Made by a program: the position numbers and the translations under genes
Assembly (NCBI RefSeq): GCF_001941345.1
Contig: NZ_CP009251.1
Location: 2,356,001 to 2,420,000, forward strand
Direction: 5' to 3'
Source of the DNA: Corynebacterium stationis
GTDB taxonomy: Bacteria > Actinomycetota > Actinomycetes > Mycobacteriales > Mycobacteriaceae
DNA: 64,000 bases
The notes under the pieces: generated by a model
The model's database searches: none
What the model was told of the DNA's origin: nothing
Seen by the model: only the letters and a program-made list of their open reading frames with translations
Part shown: piece after piece, positions 9,873-18,733 of the stretch
How the letters are laid out: every line of letters begins with the position of its first letter
How positions within the stretch are numbered: the first letter of the stretch is position 1

Positions 9873-10083
9873 AAAGATTCATCTACCCCTTTTCAGTGGG
9901 ATTTCTTAAGTCGAATCAGGCGGGGAATATTAGAGTATCTTCATGTTCATTTCATAAAGCCATGTCTTAGCATTTCCCCTTTTCATGATAGGTTTTTGCC
10001 CTTGCTGGGAACTTTCGGCGCTGGTTACGTAGAAGGTGTACCACCCAAGCTATCCAAGCCAGAGACTTCGAAAGGAACTCGTC

Positions 10084-10464
10084 ATGAAAGCAGCAATCGC
10101 AGCTGTCGCAGGCACCATCGCAGCAGTAATCGCCGCAGTTGGTATCTCAACCCCCGCAACCGCATCCTCTAGTACCGCAGTACAGCAGGTAGTGAAACAG
10201 GCAACGCCAGAAGCCAACAACACCGCCGGCGAATCCGCTAGCAAGTCCCAGCTCATCTCCCGTCAGCACGCGCTTGATATTTCCTACAAGCACGCAGGAA
10301 TCACCGCGAGCCAGGTAACCGAGTACGACGACGTTGAACTGGACTGGGACGATGGTCGCCCAACCTGGGAGATCGAATACAACACCGGCTGGGTCGAGCA
10401 CGAATTTGATATCGATGCTCGCACCGGAAAGGTCCTCGACTACGAGCGCGACACCGACGACTAA
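10084..10464 (+). CDS. Secreted PepSY-domain protein
   Basis: The 126-residue protein has a Sec signal peptide (MKAAIAAVAG to about residue 27, ending TPATAS) and a linker rich in Ser/Thr/Asn. A PepSY-like module follows: an HALDIS helix, a strand with VELDWDDGRPTWEIEYNT and the final IDARTGKVLDYERD. PepSY domains are extracytoplasmic and in some proteins inhibit peptidases. The ATG at 10084 follows GAAAGGAAC with good spacing. A strong terminator lies 26 nt past the stop, so it is probably a single-gene unit. The 210 nt before it contain no other gene. Confidence 0.85.
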   Translation: MKAAIAAVAGTIAAVIAAVGISTPATASSSTAVQQVVKQATPEANNTAGESASKSQLISRQHALDISYKHAGITASQVTEYDDVELDWDDGRPTWEIEYNTGWVEHEFDIDARTGKVLDYERDTDD

Positions 10465-10490
10465 TCCAGTACCGACAGAGTATAGAAAGA

Positions 10491-10529
10491 CCGAAGACGC
10501 CAGGAGAATATCCTCCCTGGCGTCTTCGG
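10491..10529. terminator. Bidirectional terminator between PepSY gene and purL
   Basis: CCGAAGACGCCAGG (10491-10504) pairs perfectly with CCTGGCGTCTTCGG (10516-10529) over an 11-nt loop, followed by GGTTTTA on the plus strand. It lies between two convergent genes and can end both transcripts. Confidence 0.9.
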
Positions 10530-10565
10530 CGGTTTTAGTACCTGATTGGCAGCTTATCCGTCGCT

Positions 10566-12842
10566 TTATTCGACTACGGAATTAGCGCCAACAGCGTGGC
10601 CAAACAGGTTTGGCAAGGTTGCAGACCATGCCTCGCGCAGCTCAGCGGTAGCAACTTCTTCACCAGCGAAGGTGATGTTGCCGGAATCATTGGTGGTTCC
10701 TACCACGACAGCTGGAATGCCCAGCTCGGAAGCACGCTGCAAGATTCCATCGAGGTGGTCAGACGCGGTGGAAATCAGAACACGCGATGCGGACTCACTA
10801 AACAGTGCGGTCAGTGCATCCTCGTGTACAACGCTCAAATCAAGGTCGACGCCGACGTTGTTCTTTTGCGCCATCTCAAACGCCGCGATAGCCAGACCGC
10901 CCTCAGAGAGGTCGTGGGAGGCTGCAACGGAGGTGTTGCCGACGAAGAAGTCCGCCAGCTTTGCCTCATTCGCCAGATCCACCTGTGGTGGCAGACCCTG
11001 CAGGCCGCCGCCGGAGACCTGCTGCCAGATGGAGCCGCCGAATTCTTCCTTGGTCTCACCAAGCAGAATCAGGGTTTCAGGCTCATCAATGCCGCCCAAG
11101 TCATGTGCCAGTGCCTTGTGAACATCATCAATGACACCGAGCACGCCAACAACTGGGGTCGGCAGAATTGGCTCATCACCAGTCTGGTTGTAGAAGGAGA
11201 CGTTACCGCCGGAGACTGGGATATTCAGTTCCTTAGAACCGTCAGCCAGACCGTGAACGGCCTCGCGGAATTGCCACATCACGTCGGTGTTTTCTGGAGA
11301 ACCGAAGTTCAAGCAGTTGGTCACCGCATATGGTCGTGCGCCGGTCACAGCAACGTTGCGGTATGCCTCAGCCAGCGCCAAACGTGCACCCATGTTTGGG
11401 TCCAGCTTGGTGTAGCGACCGGAGGCATCGGCAGAAATTGCGACACCGCGAGAAGTTTCCTCATTGATACGCAGAACGCCGGAGTCAGACTGCTTCGCCT
11501 TGACGGTGTTACCGCGCACGTAGCGGTCATACTGCTCAGTGATAAATGCACGCGATGACAGAGCTGGGGAGGACACCATGTCCTTGAATGCCTGTACCAA
11601 GGATTCCGGACGTGCAATTTCCGGAGCCTGCTGGATCTCGTCCTGCCACTGAGGGCGTGCGTATGGGCGCTCGTAGACAGGGCCTTCATCGATAGTTGAT
11701 GGCGGAGCGTCTACTACCAGCTCACCGTTGTGGTACACGAGGTAGGTGTCCTTCTTATCGGTAACTTCACCGATTTCAGCACACGTTACGTCCCACTTTT
11801 CACAGATCTCGCGGAACTTCTCCACGTTATCTGGGGAGACAACAGCACACATGCGCTCCTGGGATTCGGAAGCCAGGATTTCTGCGGCGGACATGTTCTC
11901 TGCACGCAGTGGAACATTATCCAGGTTGACCACCATGCCGCCGTCGCCAGCTGCTGCCAGCTCAGAGGTCGCACATGCGAGGCCACCGCCACCAAGGTCC
12001 TGAATACCGACAACGACGCCCGCAGCGTAGAGCTCCAGGCAGCATTCGATGAGGACTTTTTCCGCGAATGGGTCGCCGACCTGGACTGCAGGAAGCTTGC
12101 GCTCTTCGCCTTCTTCGAAGGAAGCAGAACCCAAAACGGATACGCCGCCGATGCCGTCGAGGCCCGTGCGGGAGCCAAAGAGCATCACCTTGTTGCCAGT
12201 ACCGGAAGCAAAAGCCAGCTTCAGGTCTTCCACGCGCAAGGTACCCACGCACAGTGCGTTGACCAGTGGGTTGCCGGCATAAGACTCATCAAAGACGGTC
12301 TCGCCGCCGATGTTCGGCAGGCCGAGCGAGTTGCCGTAGCCGCCGATGCCGGAAACAACGCCCGGCAGAACACGTGCGGTATCCGGGGCATCAGCTGGGC
12401 CGAAGCGCAGCTGATCCATCACTGCGATTGGACGTGCACCCATCGCCATGATGTCGCGGACGATGCCGCCAACACCGGTCGCGGCACCCTGGTAAGGCTC
12501 GACGAAGGATGGGTGGTTGTGGGATTCGACGCGGAAGGTCACTGCGTCACCGTCGCCGATGTCAACGACACCAGCGTTCTCACCGATACCGGCAAGAATC
12601 TTCGACGCCATTTCCTCAGTGGTGGTCTCGCCAAAGTAGCGTAGGTGGGTCTTGGAAGACTTGTAAGAGCAGTGCTCCGACCACATCACGGAGTAAACCG
12701 TCAGCTCAGCATCGGTTGGGCGGCGGCCCAAGATGCCTACAATCTTGTCGTATTCGTCTTGCTTTAAGCCGAGTTCTTCCCACGGCTGGTCTAGCTCGGG
12801 AGTGGCCTTTGCATTATCTACTGTGTCATTGGAAACAGTCAT
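10566..12842 (-). CDS. purL: Phosphoribosylformylglycinamidine synthase, large subunit
   Basis: PurL is the ATP-using synthetase of the small-type FGAM synthase. It converts FGAR and glutamine-derived ammonia to FGAM in complex with PurQ and PurS. The length of 758 residues is normal for the three-subunit form and excludes the fused 1300-residue enzyme. Recognisable segments are [14 protein letters not shown] near the N-terminus, [21 protein letters not shown] (with the conserved HNHPS) and [16 protein letters not shown]. The gene lies 9 nt after purQ in the operon purS-purQ-purL. A strong convergent terminator follows. Confidence 0.98.
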   Translation of the reverse strand: MTVSNDTVDNAKATPELDQPWEELGLKQDEYDKIVGILGRRPTDAELTVYSVMWSEHCSYKSSKTHLRYFGETTTEEMASKILAGIGENAGVVDIGDGDAVTFRVESHNHPSFVEPYQGAATGVGGIVRDIMAMGARPIAVMDQLRFGPADAPDTARVLPGVVSGIGGYGNSLGLPNIGGETVFDESYAGNPLVNALCVGTLRVEDLKLAFASGTGNKVMLFGSRTGLDGIGGVSVLGSASFEEGEERKLPAVQVGDPFAEKVLIECCLELYAAGVVVGIQDLGGGGLACATSELAAAGDGGMVVNLDNVPLRAENMSAAEILASESQERMCAVVSPDNVEKFREICEKWDVTCAEIGEVTDKKDTYLVYHNGELVVDAPPSTIDEGPVYERPYARPQWQDEIQQAPEIARPESLVQAFKDMVSSPALSSRAFITEQYDRYVRGNTVKAKQSDSGVLRINEETSRGVAISADASGRYTKLDPNMGARLALAEAYRNVAVTGARPYAVTNCLNFGSPENTDVMWQFREAVHGLADGSKELNIPVSGGNVSFYNQTGDEPILPTPVVGVLGVIDDVHKALAHDLGGIDEPETLILLGETKEEFGGSIWQQVSGGGLQGLPPQVDLANEAKLADFFVGNTSVAASHDLSEGGLAIAAFEMAQKNNVGVDLDLSVVHEDALTALFSESASRVLISTASDHLDGILQRASELGIPAVVVGTTNDSGNITFAGEEVATAELREAWSATLPNLFGHAVGANSVVE

Positions 12843-12851
12843 GTCACTCTC

Positions 12852-13529
12852 CTAAACAGTCGCCGTGATGGCATTGATCGCGGATACAAACAGACCCAGT
12901 CCATCGGTCGATGGGCCAGTCAGGGTCTCAATGGCATGCTCTGGGTGCGGCATAAGGCCAACGATGCGGCCGGTTTCATTCGTGATGCCAGCAATGTCAT
13001 TCAGTGAGCCATTGAAGTTGTCGGTGTAGCGGAAGACTACTTGACCTTCGCCTTCTAGCTTGTCGATGGTCTCCGGCGCCGCCTGGAAACGTCCCTCACC
13101 GTGCTTAGCGGGAACAAAAATCTTATCGCCAGCTTCGAATTCGGTGGTCCATGCGGTGTTGTTGTTTACAACCTCGAGGTGGGTGTCCACGCAATGAAAA
13201 TGCAGGCCCTTGTTGCGGGTTAGTGCTCCCTCAAGCAGGCCTGCTTCAGTCAAAATCTGGAAACCATTGCAAATGCCTAAGGTAGGCATGCCCTGGCGCG
13301 CGCGGTCAACGACGGACTGCATCACTGGCGCTAGTGCGGAAATCGCACCGGAGCGCAGGTAGTCACCATAGGAGAAGCCGCCGGGAACGACTACTGCGTC
13401 AACACCTTTCAAGTCGGTGTCGGCGTGCCAGAGGCTTACAGCCTCGGCGCCGGCAAGACGGACTGCGCGTTGTGCGTCGACATCGTCAAGCGTGCCGGGG
13501 AAAGTAATAACTCCGATTTTCGCGGTCAA
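12852..13529 (-). CDS. purQ: Phosphoribosylformylglycinamidine synthase, glutaminase subunit
   Basis: PurQ is the class I glutaminase that delivers ammonia to PurL. In this 225-residue protein the nucleophile is Cys87 in GICNGFQ, and the His-Glu pair sits in MPHPEHA (H195, E197), so the catalytic triad is complete. Other family features are the N-terminal [10 protein letters not shown] and [15 protein letters not shown] (48-61). Its start lies one base after the purS stop and its end is 9 nt before purL, so the three subunits are translated from one message. Confidence 0.98.
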
Positions 13530-13530
13530 T

Positions 13531-13773
13531 TTACTTGACCTCCAGCCCTACAACTTCGTAGTCCTCGATGACGGTGTTTGCCAGCAAGCTTGCTGCGACC
13601 TTGTCTAGATCTTCAGCGCTGACTGAATCATCGACTTCGATTTCAAAGCGCTTGCCCTGACGGACATCGCTTACTCCGTTTACACCCAGGCGTCCAAGTG
13701 CACGGACAACAGCTTGTCCCTGCGGGTCGAGGATTTCAGCCTTGGGCATGACATTGACAACAACACGAGCCAT
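13531..13773 (-). CDS. purS: Phosphoribosylformylglycinamidine synthase subunit PurS
   Basis: PurS is an 80-residue dimeric structural subunit that bridges PurL and PurQ. The sequence begins [19 protein letters not shown] and contains the family pattern ILDPQGQAV...LG..GV..VR.GK, ending with a conserved EDYEV. The ATG at 13773 is chosen over an in-frame codon 14 codons upstream because alignment to the family starts here. It is first in the operon purS-purQ-purL. Confidence 0.95.
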   Translation of the reverse strand: MARVVVNVMPKAEILDPQGQAVVRALGRLGVNGVSDVRQGKRFEIEVDDSVSAEDLDKVAASLLANTVIEDYEVVGLEVK

Positions 13774-14141
13774 AATTCTAAGCCTTACTGTGCGAGTTCT
13801 ACTGCTAGTCTGCAATTGCCCACTTTAGCGGTTAGGCATGCAAAACTCCTAGACGGCAGGTACGCAGCACTCCCCACCTTTAACCCCGCGCGCGAATTTT
13901 TAAAGACGAAAACCCGAGGGGAAATGCTAAGAATGCATTTCCCCTCCCCCCGGTTGATGAACACGGTGTGTCCGATTTTTAAACCGCCGGAGAACTTTCA
14001 GCTTTGTTCAAGCAAACTCCCAGCTCGCTTCATTTCCTGCTGTTGCTGGGGCTGAGTATCGCTAATAGAAACAAGAAGGTTGCTTCACTGCACCTTTTCT
14101 ATTTCCTCTTTACTCACACTTTCTTAAAGGATTTTTCTCCT
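13774..14141. other. Intergenic region between purS and the nuclease gene
   Basis: This 368-nt divergent region has no supported gene. It holds the purS promoter, the leader and promoter of the secreted nuclease, and a perfect 12-bp hairpin at 13916-13946. The open frame that extends the nuclease gene to 14004 has no ribosome-binding site and would hide the signal peptide behind 46 residues, so it is rejected. Confidence 0.6.
13916..13946. repeat. Perfect 12-bp inverted repeat
   Basis: GAGGGGAAATGC (13916-13927) and GCATTTCCCCTC (13935-13946) are exact complements separated by 7 nt (TAAGAAT). The element lies between two divergent genes and does not follow a coding stop on either strand closely, so it is more likely an operator or a structured leader than a terminator. 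Confidence 0.55.
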
Positions 14142-17100
14142 ATGTCTTCTCATCCGAAGCCAGCTTCTAAGCCCCGCTCTTCTGCGCGTCGCCTGCGCAC
14201 TTTCGCGTTGGCTGCGCTGGCATCGACTTCTCTATCTGCCATCACCATCCCTGCCGCTTCTGCCACCCCAGAAGGCGATGACGTTGTCATCAGCGAAGTC
14301 TATGGCGGCGGCGGTAACAGCCGCGCTCCTTTTTCTCATGACTTCATTGAGCTGTTCAATCCAACCGAAGAAACCATCGATCTCGCGGATTGGAAAGTCG
14401 AATACTTCTCCAAGAACGGCAACTCCGGTGGCGTGACCTCGCTGACTGGCTCCATTCCCGCCGGCGGCTACTTCCTCATCCAGCAAGCTTCCGGAAATAA
14501 CAAGGACTTGCCAGCACTTCCGACTGCTGATGTCACCGCGTCGATAAATATGAGCGGTTCCGAAGGTTCCGTGGAACTGCGCAATGACGCATCAGAGTCC
14601 GTTGACTTGGTTGGTTATGGCGCAGCTACCAAGGTAGAAACCGCGGCCGCTGCCAAGCTCGATAACTCCACCTCTGCTTCTCGCGACCAAAACGGTATCG
14701 ACACCGATACCAACTCCGCTGACTTCACCGCTGGCGCACCTACCCCTACTAACTCTTCGGGTGACACCGAAGGCGGAAGCGAACCCGGCGACAACCCAGG
14801 CGACACTCCCGGTGACGACACCCCTGGTGGAGGAACCCCGGATGAGGTCATCGCGATTGCGGACATCCAAGGCACTGGTGCCACGACCCCTGTCAACGGC
14901 AAGACCGTGACCACCCAAGGTGAGGTCACCGCAGTTTATGCCGAAGGCGGACTCAACGGTTTTGTCATTCAGACCCCTGGTACCGGCGCTGAAGTACCAA
15001 CCGCACAGGATGCATCGCACGGCATCTTTATCTACATGGGCAATCGTCCCGCCTCCGCCTACCCAGAACTCGGCCGGGTTCTTACCGTGAAGGGCCAAGC
15101 CGGTGAGCACTTTGATTCCACGCAGCTTTCCAATCCTTCCTTTGAAGTGGCAGAGGGCGAATTTGAACCGGTGACCCCTTTGAGCATCGATAAGCTGCCT
15201 ACTGGCGATGCCGAGCGCGAACCTTTTGAGTACATGCTGGTTCTGCCGGGCACGCACACCGTGTCTAATAACTATGCGCTCAACACCTTCGGCGAAATTG
15301 TGCTTGCCCCAGGCGAGGAAGCATTCCGCCAGCCCACTGACGTCATGGCACCGGGCCCGGAAGCCGTCGCGCAGGCACAAGCTGCCAAGGAAGCATCGGT
15401 GACCTTGGATGATGCTCGTACCAGTAACTATATGCAGTCTGACAAGCGCACTCCACTGCCTTATATCACTGCCGATGACGCGCAAACTATCAAGTCCATC
15501 CGCACAACTGACCAGGTGGAATTTCAAAAGCCAGTCGTTGTGAAGAAGGACCATGGTCTGTGGCGCTTTTTGCCCACCACCCCGGTCACTGGCAATACCG
15601 CGTCTGCCGATTTGCCGATTACCTGGGAAGATTCCCGCCCCGCAGAGCTGAACGCCGTCGATGATGTCGCCGGTGAATACACCATCTCTGCTTTCAACGT
15701 GCTCAACTACTTCACCTCCCTGGGCGAAGATGAAGGTGGCTGCAACGGCTACACCGATATCAACGGCAACCCGGTCGCTTCCCGCAACTGCACCGTGCGT
15801 GGTGCCTTCACCGAAAGCGCACTAGCTGACCAGCAGGAAAAGATTGTTGCCGCCATCAATGGTCTTAACGCCGATGTGATTGCACTGTCTGAAATTGAGG
15901 ACACCTTCGCCGTCACCGGCGATATCAACCGCCGCGATGAAGCACTCGCAACACTCGTTGATGCGCTTAACGCTGAGGGCGGCAACTGGGAATACGTCGA
16001 GTCCCCAGACAAGGTGCCTTCTTCCCCAGATGTCATCCGCGTGGCATTTATCTACAACCCAGACCGCGTTCAGCCAGTGGGTGAATCCCGCATCTTTGAA
16101 GATGACCGCTTCACCGGCACTGCGCGTGAGCCACTGGCTCAGGAATTCAAGCCTGTCGCCGAAGATGCCACCGAGTCTTTCGTCGCCGTTGCCAACCACT
16201 TTAAGTCCAAGGGTTCTATCGCACGTGGCGACGCCGATCAGGGCGACGGCCAGGGCAACAACGCCAACCTGCGCGTTGAGCAGGCGCAGGCGGTGCTCGA
16301 TCACCTCGCTGCCCAGTCTGACTGGGATGACAAGGCAACGTTTATCATGGGTGATTTGAATTCTTATACCCGTGAGCATGCGATCGATGTCTTCCGCGAC
16401 GGTGGCTACTCGGTGCCGCAGGAAGACTACGATGCATCCACCTCCTACCAGTTCGATGGCCTCTTAGGCTCCCTGGACCACGTATTGGCCAATGAGCACG
16501 TCGATGTCCAAGACGCCCAGGTGTGGAATATCAACGCTGACGAGCCCATCGCTTTTGAGTACTCCCGCCGCTTGTACAACGTCGTGGATTACCACGACGC
16601 CACCCCGTTCCGTTCTTCTGACCACGACCCAGTCAAGGTCGGATTCAATCTCAGCGATGAGGAAAACCCAGTTGAGCCTGAGGTTCCAGACACCGCGGAT
16701 ATCGAAGCTACTGATTTCGAGGCTGAGGTAAAGGCCGGTGAAACCGTCAAGGTTGCAGTGCCAAAGGCATTAGCTTCGCTTATCGATGCCTCCCTCACCA
16801 ACCCCAACACAACCCAACTCACCGACTTAAACGACCTTGCGGTGACACTGGAAGTCAAGGACTTGCCTGAAGGTTGGGTAGTCAACGGCTACCGCGCGGG
16901 TGCCGTGGAAATTACCACCGCGGATGATGCCGAAGACGCATATGGATTCACAATCAACCGTGCTGATAATGACCAGCTCTTTGTCGAAGCCGCCCTGGAA
17001 ATCTCCAAGGATTCCTCCAACGACGATGATGAGCCCGGCAACAAGCCCGGCAAAGGCAGCTCTTCCAGTGCCTTCGGTGGAGTAATCGCTGCTATCGCAG

Positions 17101-17219
17101 CCATTGCTGCAGCTTTAGGTTTGGGCGCAGCCTTTAGCGGTTCCGTTGAGCAGTTCCTGCCGCGTGAGGCTAAGAGCCTGCGTGCCCAAATCATGAACTT
17201 CTTCAACAACCTCTTCTAG
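14142..17219 (+). CDS. ExeM/NucH family secreted endonuclease
   Basis: The 1025-residue extracellular protein starts at ATG 14142 after an AAAGGA site. Order of parts: signal peptide ending near PAASA (about 39), lamin-tail domain (about 42-190), an acidic Gly/Pro linker with DNPGDTPGDD (about 213-236), an OB-fold-like domain, an exonuclease-endonuclease-phosphatase domain (about 510-835), a Glu-rich domain and a C-terminal hydrophobic span (about 978-1001) followed by a basic tail. Catalytic signatures are SAFNVLNY, LSEIED, MGDLNSY, GSLDHVL and SSDHDPVKV. The protein should be cell-wall or membrane attached and degrade extracellular DNA. A related nuclease gene, nucH of C. glutamicum, is induced by phosphate starvation, as recalled. 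Confidence 0.93.
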   Translation: MSSHPKPASKPRSSARRLRTFALAALASTSLSAITIPAASATPEGDDVVISEVYGGGGNSRAPFSHDFIELFNPTEETIDLADWKVEYFSKNGNSGGVTSLTGSIPAGGYFLIQQASGNNKDLPALPTADVTASINMSGSEGSVELRNDASESVDLVGYGAATKVETAAAAKLDNSTSASRDQNGIDTDTNSADFTAGAPTPTNSSGDTEGGSEPGDNPGDTPGDDTPGGGTPDEVIAIADIQGTGATTPVNGKTVTTQGEVTAVYAEGGLNGFVIQTPGTGAEVPTAQDASHGIFIYMGNRPASAYPELGRVLTVKGQAGEHFDSTQLSNPSFEVAEGEFEPVTPLSIDKLPTGDAEREPFEYMLVLPGTHTVSNNYALNTFGEIVLAPGEEAFRQPTDVMAPGPEAVAQAQAAKEASVTLDDARTSNYMQSDKRTPLPYITADDAQTIKSIRTTDQVEFQKPVVVKKDHGLWRFLPTTPVTGNTASADLPITWEDSRPAELNAVDDVAGEYTISAFNVLNYFTSLGEDEGGCNGYTDINGNPVASRNCTVRGAFTESALADQQEKIVAAINGLNADVIALSEIEDTFAVTGDINRRDEALATLVDALNAEGGNWEYVESPDKVPSSPDVIRVAFIYNPDRVQPVGESRIFEDDRFTGTAREPLAQEFKPVAEDATESFVAVANHFKSKGSIARGDADQGDGQGNNANLRVEQAQAVLDHLAAQSDWDDKATFIMGDLNSYTREHAIDVFRDGGYSVPQEDYDASTSYQFDGLLGSLDHVLANEHVDVQDAQVWNINADEPIAFEYSRRLYNVVDYHDATPFRSSDHDPVKVGFNLSDEENPVEPEVPDTADIEATDFEAEVKAGETVKVAVPKALASLIDASLTNPNTTQLTDLNDLAVTLEVKDLPEGWVVNGYRAGAVEITTADDAEDAYGFTINRADNDQLFVEAALEISKDSSNDDDEPGNKPGKGSSSSAFGGVIAAIAAIAAALGLGAAFSGSVEQFLPREAKSLRAQIMNFFNNLF

Positions 17220-17250
17220 ATTCTCCTGACGCGTCGCTAGCGCGTCGCTC

Positions 17251-17298
17251 AAAGCCTGCTTTTTGAACTCCCACCGGGAGTGTGAAAGCAGGCTTTTT
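17251..17298 (+). terminator. Terminator of the secreted nuclease gene
   Basis: AAAGCCTGCTTT (17251-17262) pairs with AAAGCAGGCTTTTT (17285-17298), giving a 12-bp stem followed by a T-run, 32 nt after the nuclease stop. Confidence 0.88.
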
Positions 17299-17325
17299 CT
17301 GTGGTTTTCAGCGTTTTCGGCCGCG

Positions 17326-17360
17326 CCTGTGGATAACTTTGCCGTTTGGGTGACGCGTCA
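17326..17360 (+). promoter_or_regulatory. DnaA-box and dyad element upstream of HNH gene 1
   Basis: CCTGTGGATAAC (17326-17337) contains, on the minus strand, the perfect DnaA-box sequence TTATCCACA. Ten to fourteen bases later comes the palindrome TGACGCGTCA (17351-17360). The same two sequences in the same order and spacing lie before the second HNH gene at 48 kb, where the block is CCTGTGGATAACTT...GTGACGTGTCA. Its role is unknown; a promoter or operator element is possible. Confidence 0.55.
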
Positions 17361-17428
17361 TGTGAAATTCGGGCTGGTTTCGGAACTTGCTCTGGTGCGG
17401 GCTTGCGGCGGCTTTTAGTGTCGAAGTC

Positions 17429-18565
17429 ATGGACGGACAACAAATAATAAAACTCTTCTACACCAGCGGAATAACCATCCTCCGCGACGTTTATGACTGT
17501 TCCCCGCATGACTTAGCCGGTGGCCTGATGTCACTGAACACCGCACGCAAATACACCCGACTAGCCACAGTTTTCTTTGGCCCGGCTGACTCGCCCAAGG
17601 TGCAGCGCGACGCAGTCGCTCTCGCCGAAGCGAGACAGTTAAGCGTCGAGTATTTAGAAATGGTCAACAAGCACGCCAAGAAACTCAACACCCGCGGCGC
17701 CGCATGGAAACTCCGCGCTGAACTTATCGCGCATAAAGGCACGTTGGATGAAGTCAATGAATACGGCAAACAGCGCGTCACCGAAGAAGGCTGCGACAAA
17801 CAAAAGCAACGCGGGGTGCGCGTAGGTCGGGCTATCGACGGCCTACGAACTATTAGTATCACCGATACCCAACGGAAAATCACCGACTTAGAAAAGACCC
17901 TCGACGCCGCCATCACAGATGATGACCAGCCACGCTCAGAAGCACTTCTGGAACCCTTCTGGGACCTTGTTGAAGGCAACGGCACTGGCCTCATCAAACC
18001 TGAATACCGCACCGTCATTGCTATTGGTCTCGAGGATTACGCGAAAGTCTCCTGCGGCAAAGGCGAGGACGTCGTTGTTGCTTTATCCGATGGCACCACA
18101 ATGACCGGCGCTGAATTCATCAACGCCGCAATGGAAGGCGCACTCGGTGACAAACTCTACGTCGGGCTCTTCCATCCCACCGCCGGACCGGTGAATCTCT
18201 ACGAGACCCGATTCGCATCAGACAAACTTCGCACTCTCGCCATGGCGGAGAATCTCGTCTGCCCATGGCCAGACTGCAACGTACCAGCCGATAGATGCCA
18301 AGTGCACCACATCGACGCGCATAAACACGGTGGCCATACGAAGCCATCAAATTTGACCATGTTGTGCAAGTACCACAACGGCGTCAATAACGATGACCCA
18401 GACGGTCAGCGCAACAAACGCAGACCAGGAAAGCCGAAACGAGGCAAGCCCAATCGCGGCAGGATCCGCCGCCATCGCGGCAAAGTCCGCCTGCAGACCC
18501 CAGGCGGAAAGCTTGTGGGCAACACCCACCACGTGAGCAGCATGGGGGCGATGAACCTGATCTAG
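17429..18565 (+). CDS. HNH endonuclease (paralogue 1)
   Basis: The 378-residue protein has an N-terminal alpha-helical part of DUF222/13E12 type and a C-terminal HNH nuclease domain. The zinc knuckle and catalytic site are visible as CPWPDCNVPADRCQVHHIDA (277-296) and KPSNLTMLCKYHN (about 304-316), followed by a very basic tail. Such proteins are common multi-copy corynebacterial genes; a mobile or housekeeping role has not been settled. I chose ATG 17429 because GTCGAAGTCATGGAC around it is shared with paralogue 2 at 47942, whose start is unambiguous. The two proteins are almost identical from about residue 160 onward but diverge in the first 60 residues. It lies between unrelated genes, as an insertion might. 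Confidence 0.85.
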   Translation: MDGQQIIKLFYTSGITILRDVYDCSPHDLAGGLMSLNTARKYTRLATVFFGPADSPKVQRDAVALAEARQLSVEYLEMVNKHAKKLNTRGAAWKLRAELIAHKGTLDEVNEYGKQRVTEEGCDKQKQRGVRVGRAIDGLRTISITDTQRKITDLEKTLDAAITDDDQPRSEALLEPFWDLVEGNGTGLIKPEYRTVIAIGLEDYAKVSCGKGEDVVVALSDGTTMTGAEFINAAMEGALGDKLYVGLFHPTAGPVNLYETRFASDKLRTLAMAENLVCPWPDCNVPADRCQVHHIDAHKHGGHTKPSNLTMLCKYHNGVNNDDPDGQRNKRRPGKPKRGKPNRGRIRRHRGKVRLQTPGGKLVGNTHHVSSMGAMNLI

Positions 18566-18709
18566 ACTCCCAGCCTTCGGCCTAGTTACACCGTTGAAGT
18601 CTCGTCCACGACTGCCGGTCTACTGCCAAAGCTAACGCAGGTCGGCAGGAATTTCGCGATCCGTTTTTCAGCAACGAGTGTCATCCACCACGAATATTGA
18701 CAGACGTTT

Positions 18710-18728
18710 TTAGACTAGGCTCACTTCA
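18710..18728 (+). promoter_or_regulatory. Candidate DtxR (iron) box
   Basis: TTAGACTAGGCTCACTTCA matches 14 of 19 positions of the DtxR consensus TTAGGTTAGGCTAACCTAA, including the core TTAG..TAGGCT. A TTGACA (18697-18702) precedes it. This fits iron-dependent repression of the siderophore-binding-protein gene that follows. The match was scored by eye. Confidence 0.5.
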
Positions 18729-18733
18729 TGTAA

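Noticed and set aside
10596..11558. A 320-codon plus-strand frame, and similar frames at 11730-12644
   Set aside because: Both are shadows of purL, whose catalytic motifs and length are complete on the other strand.
14592..15554. A 320-codon minus-strand frame, also 15822-16379
   Set aside because: Antisense to the secreted nuclease gene, which has a complete domain order.
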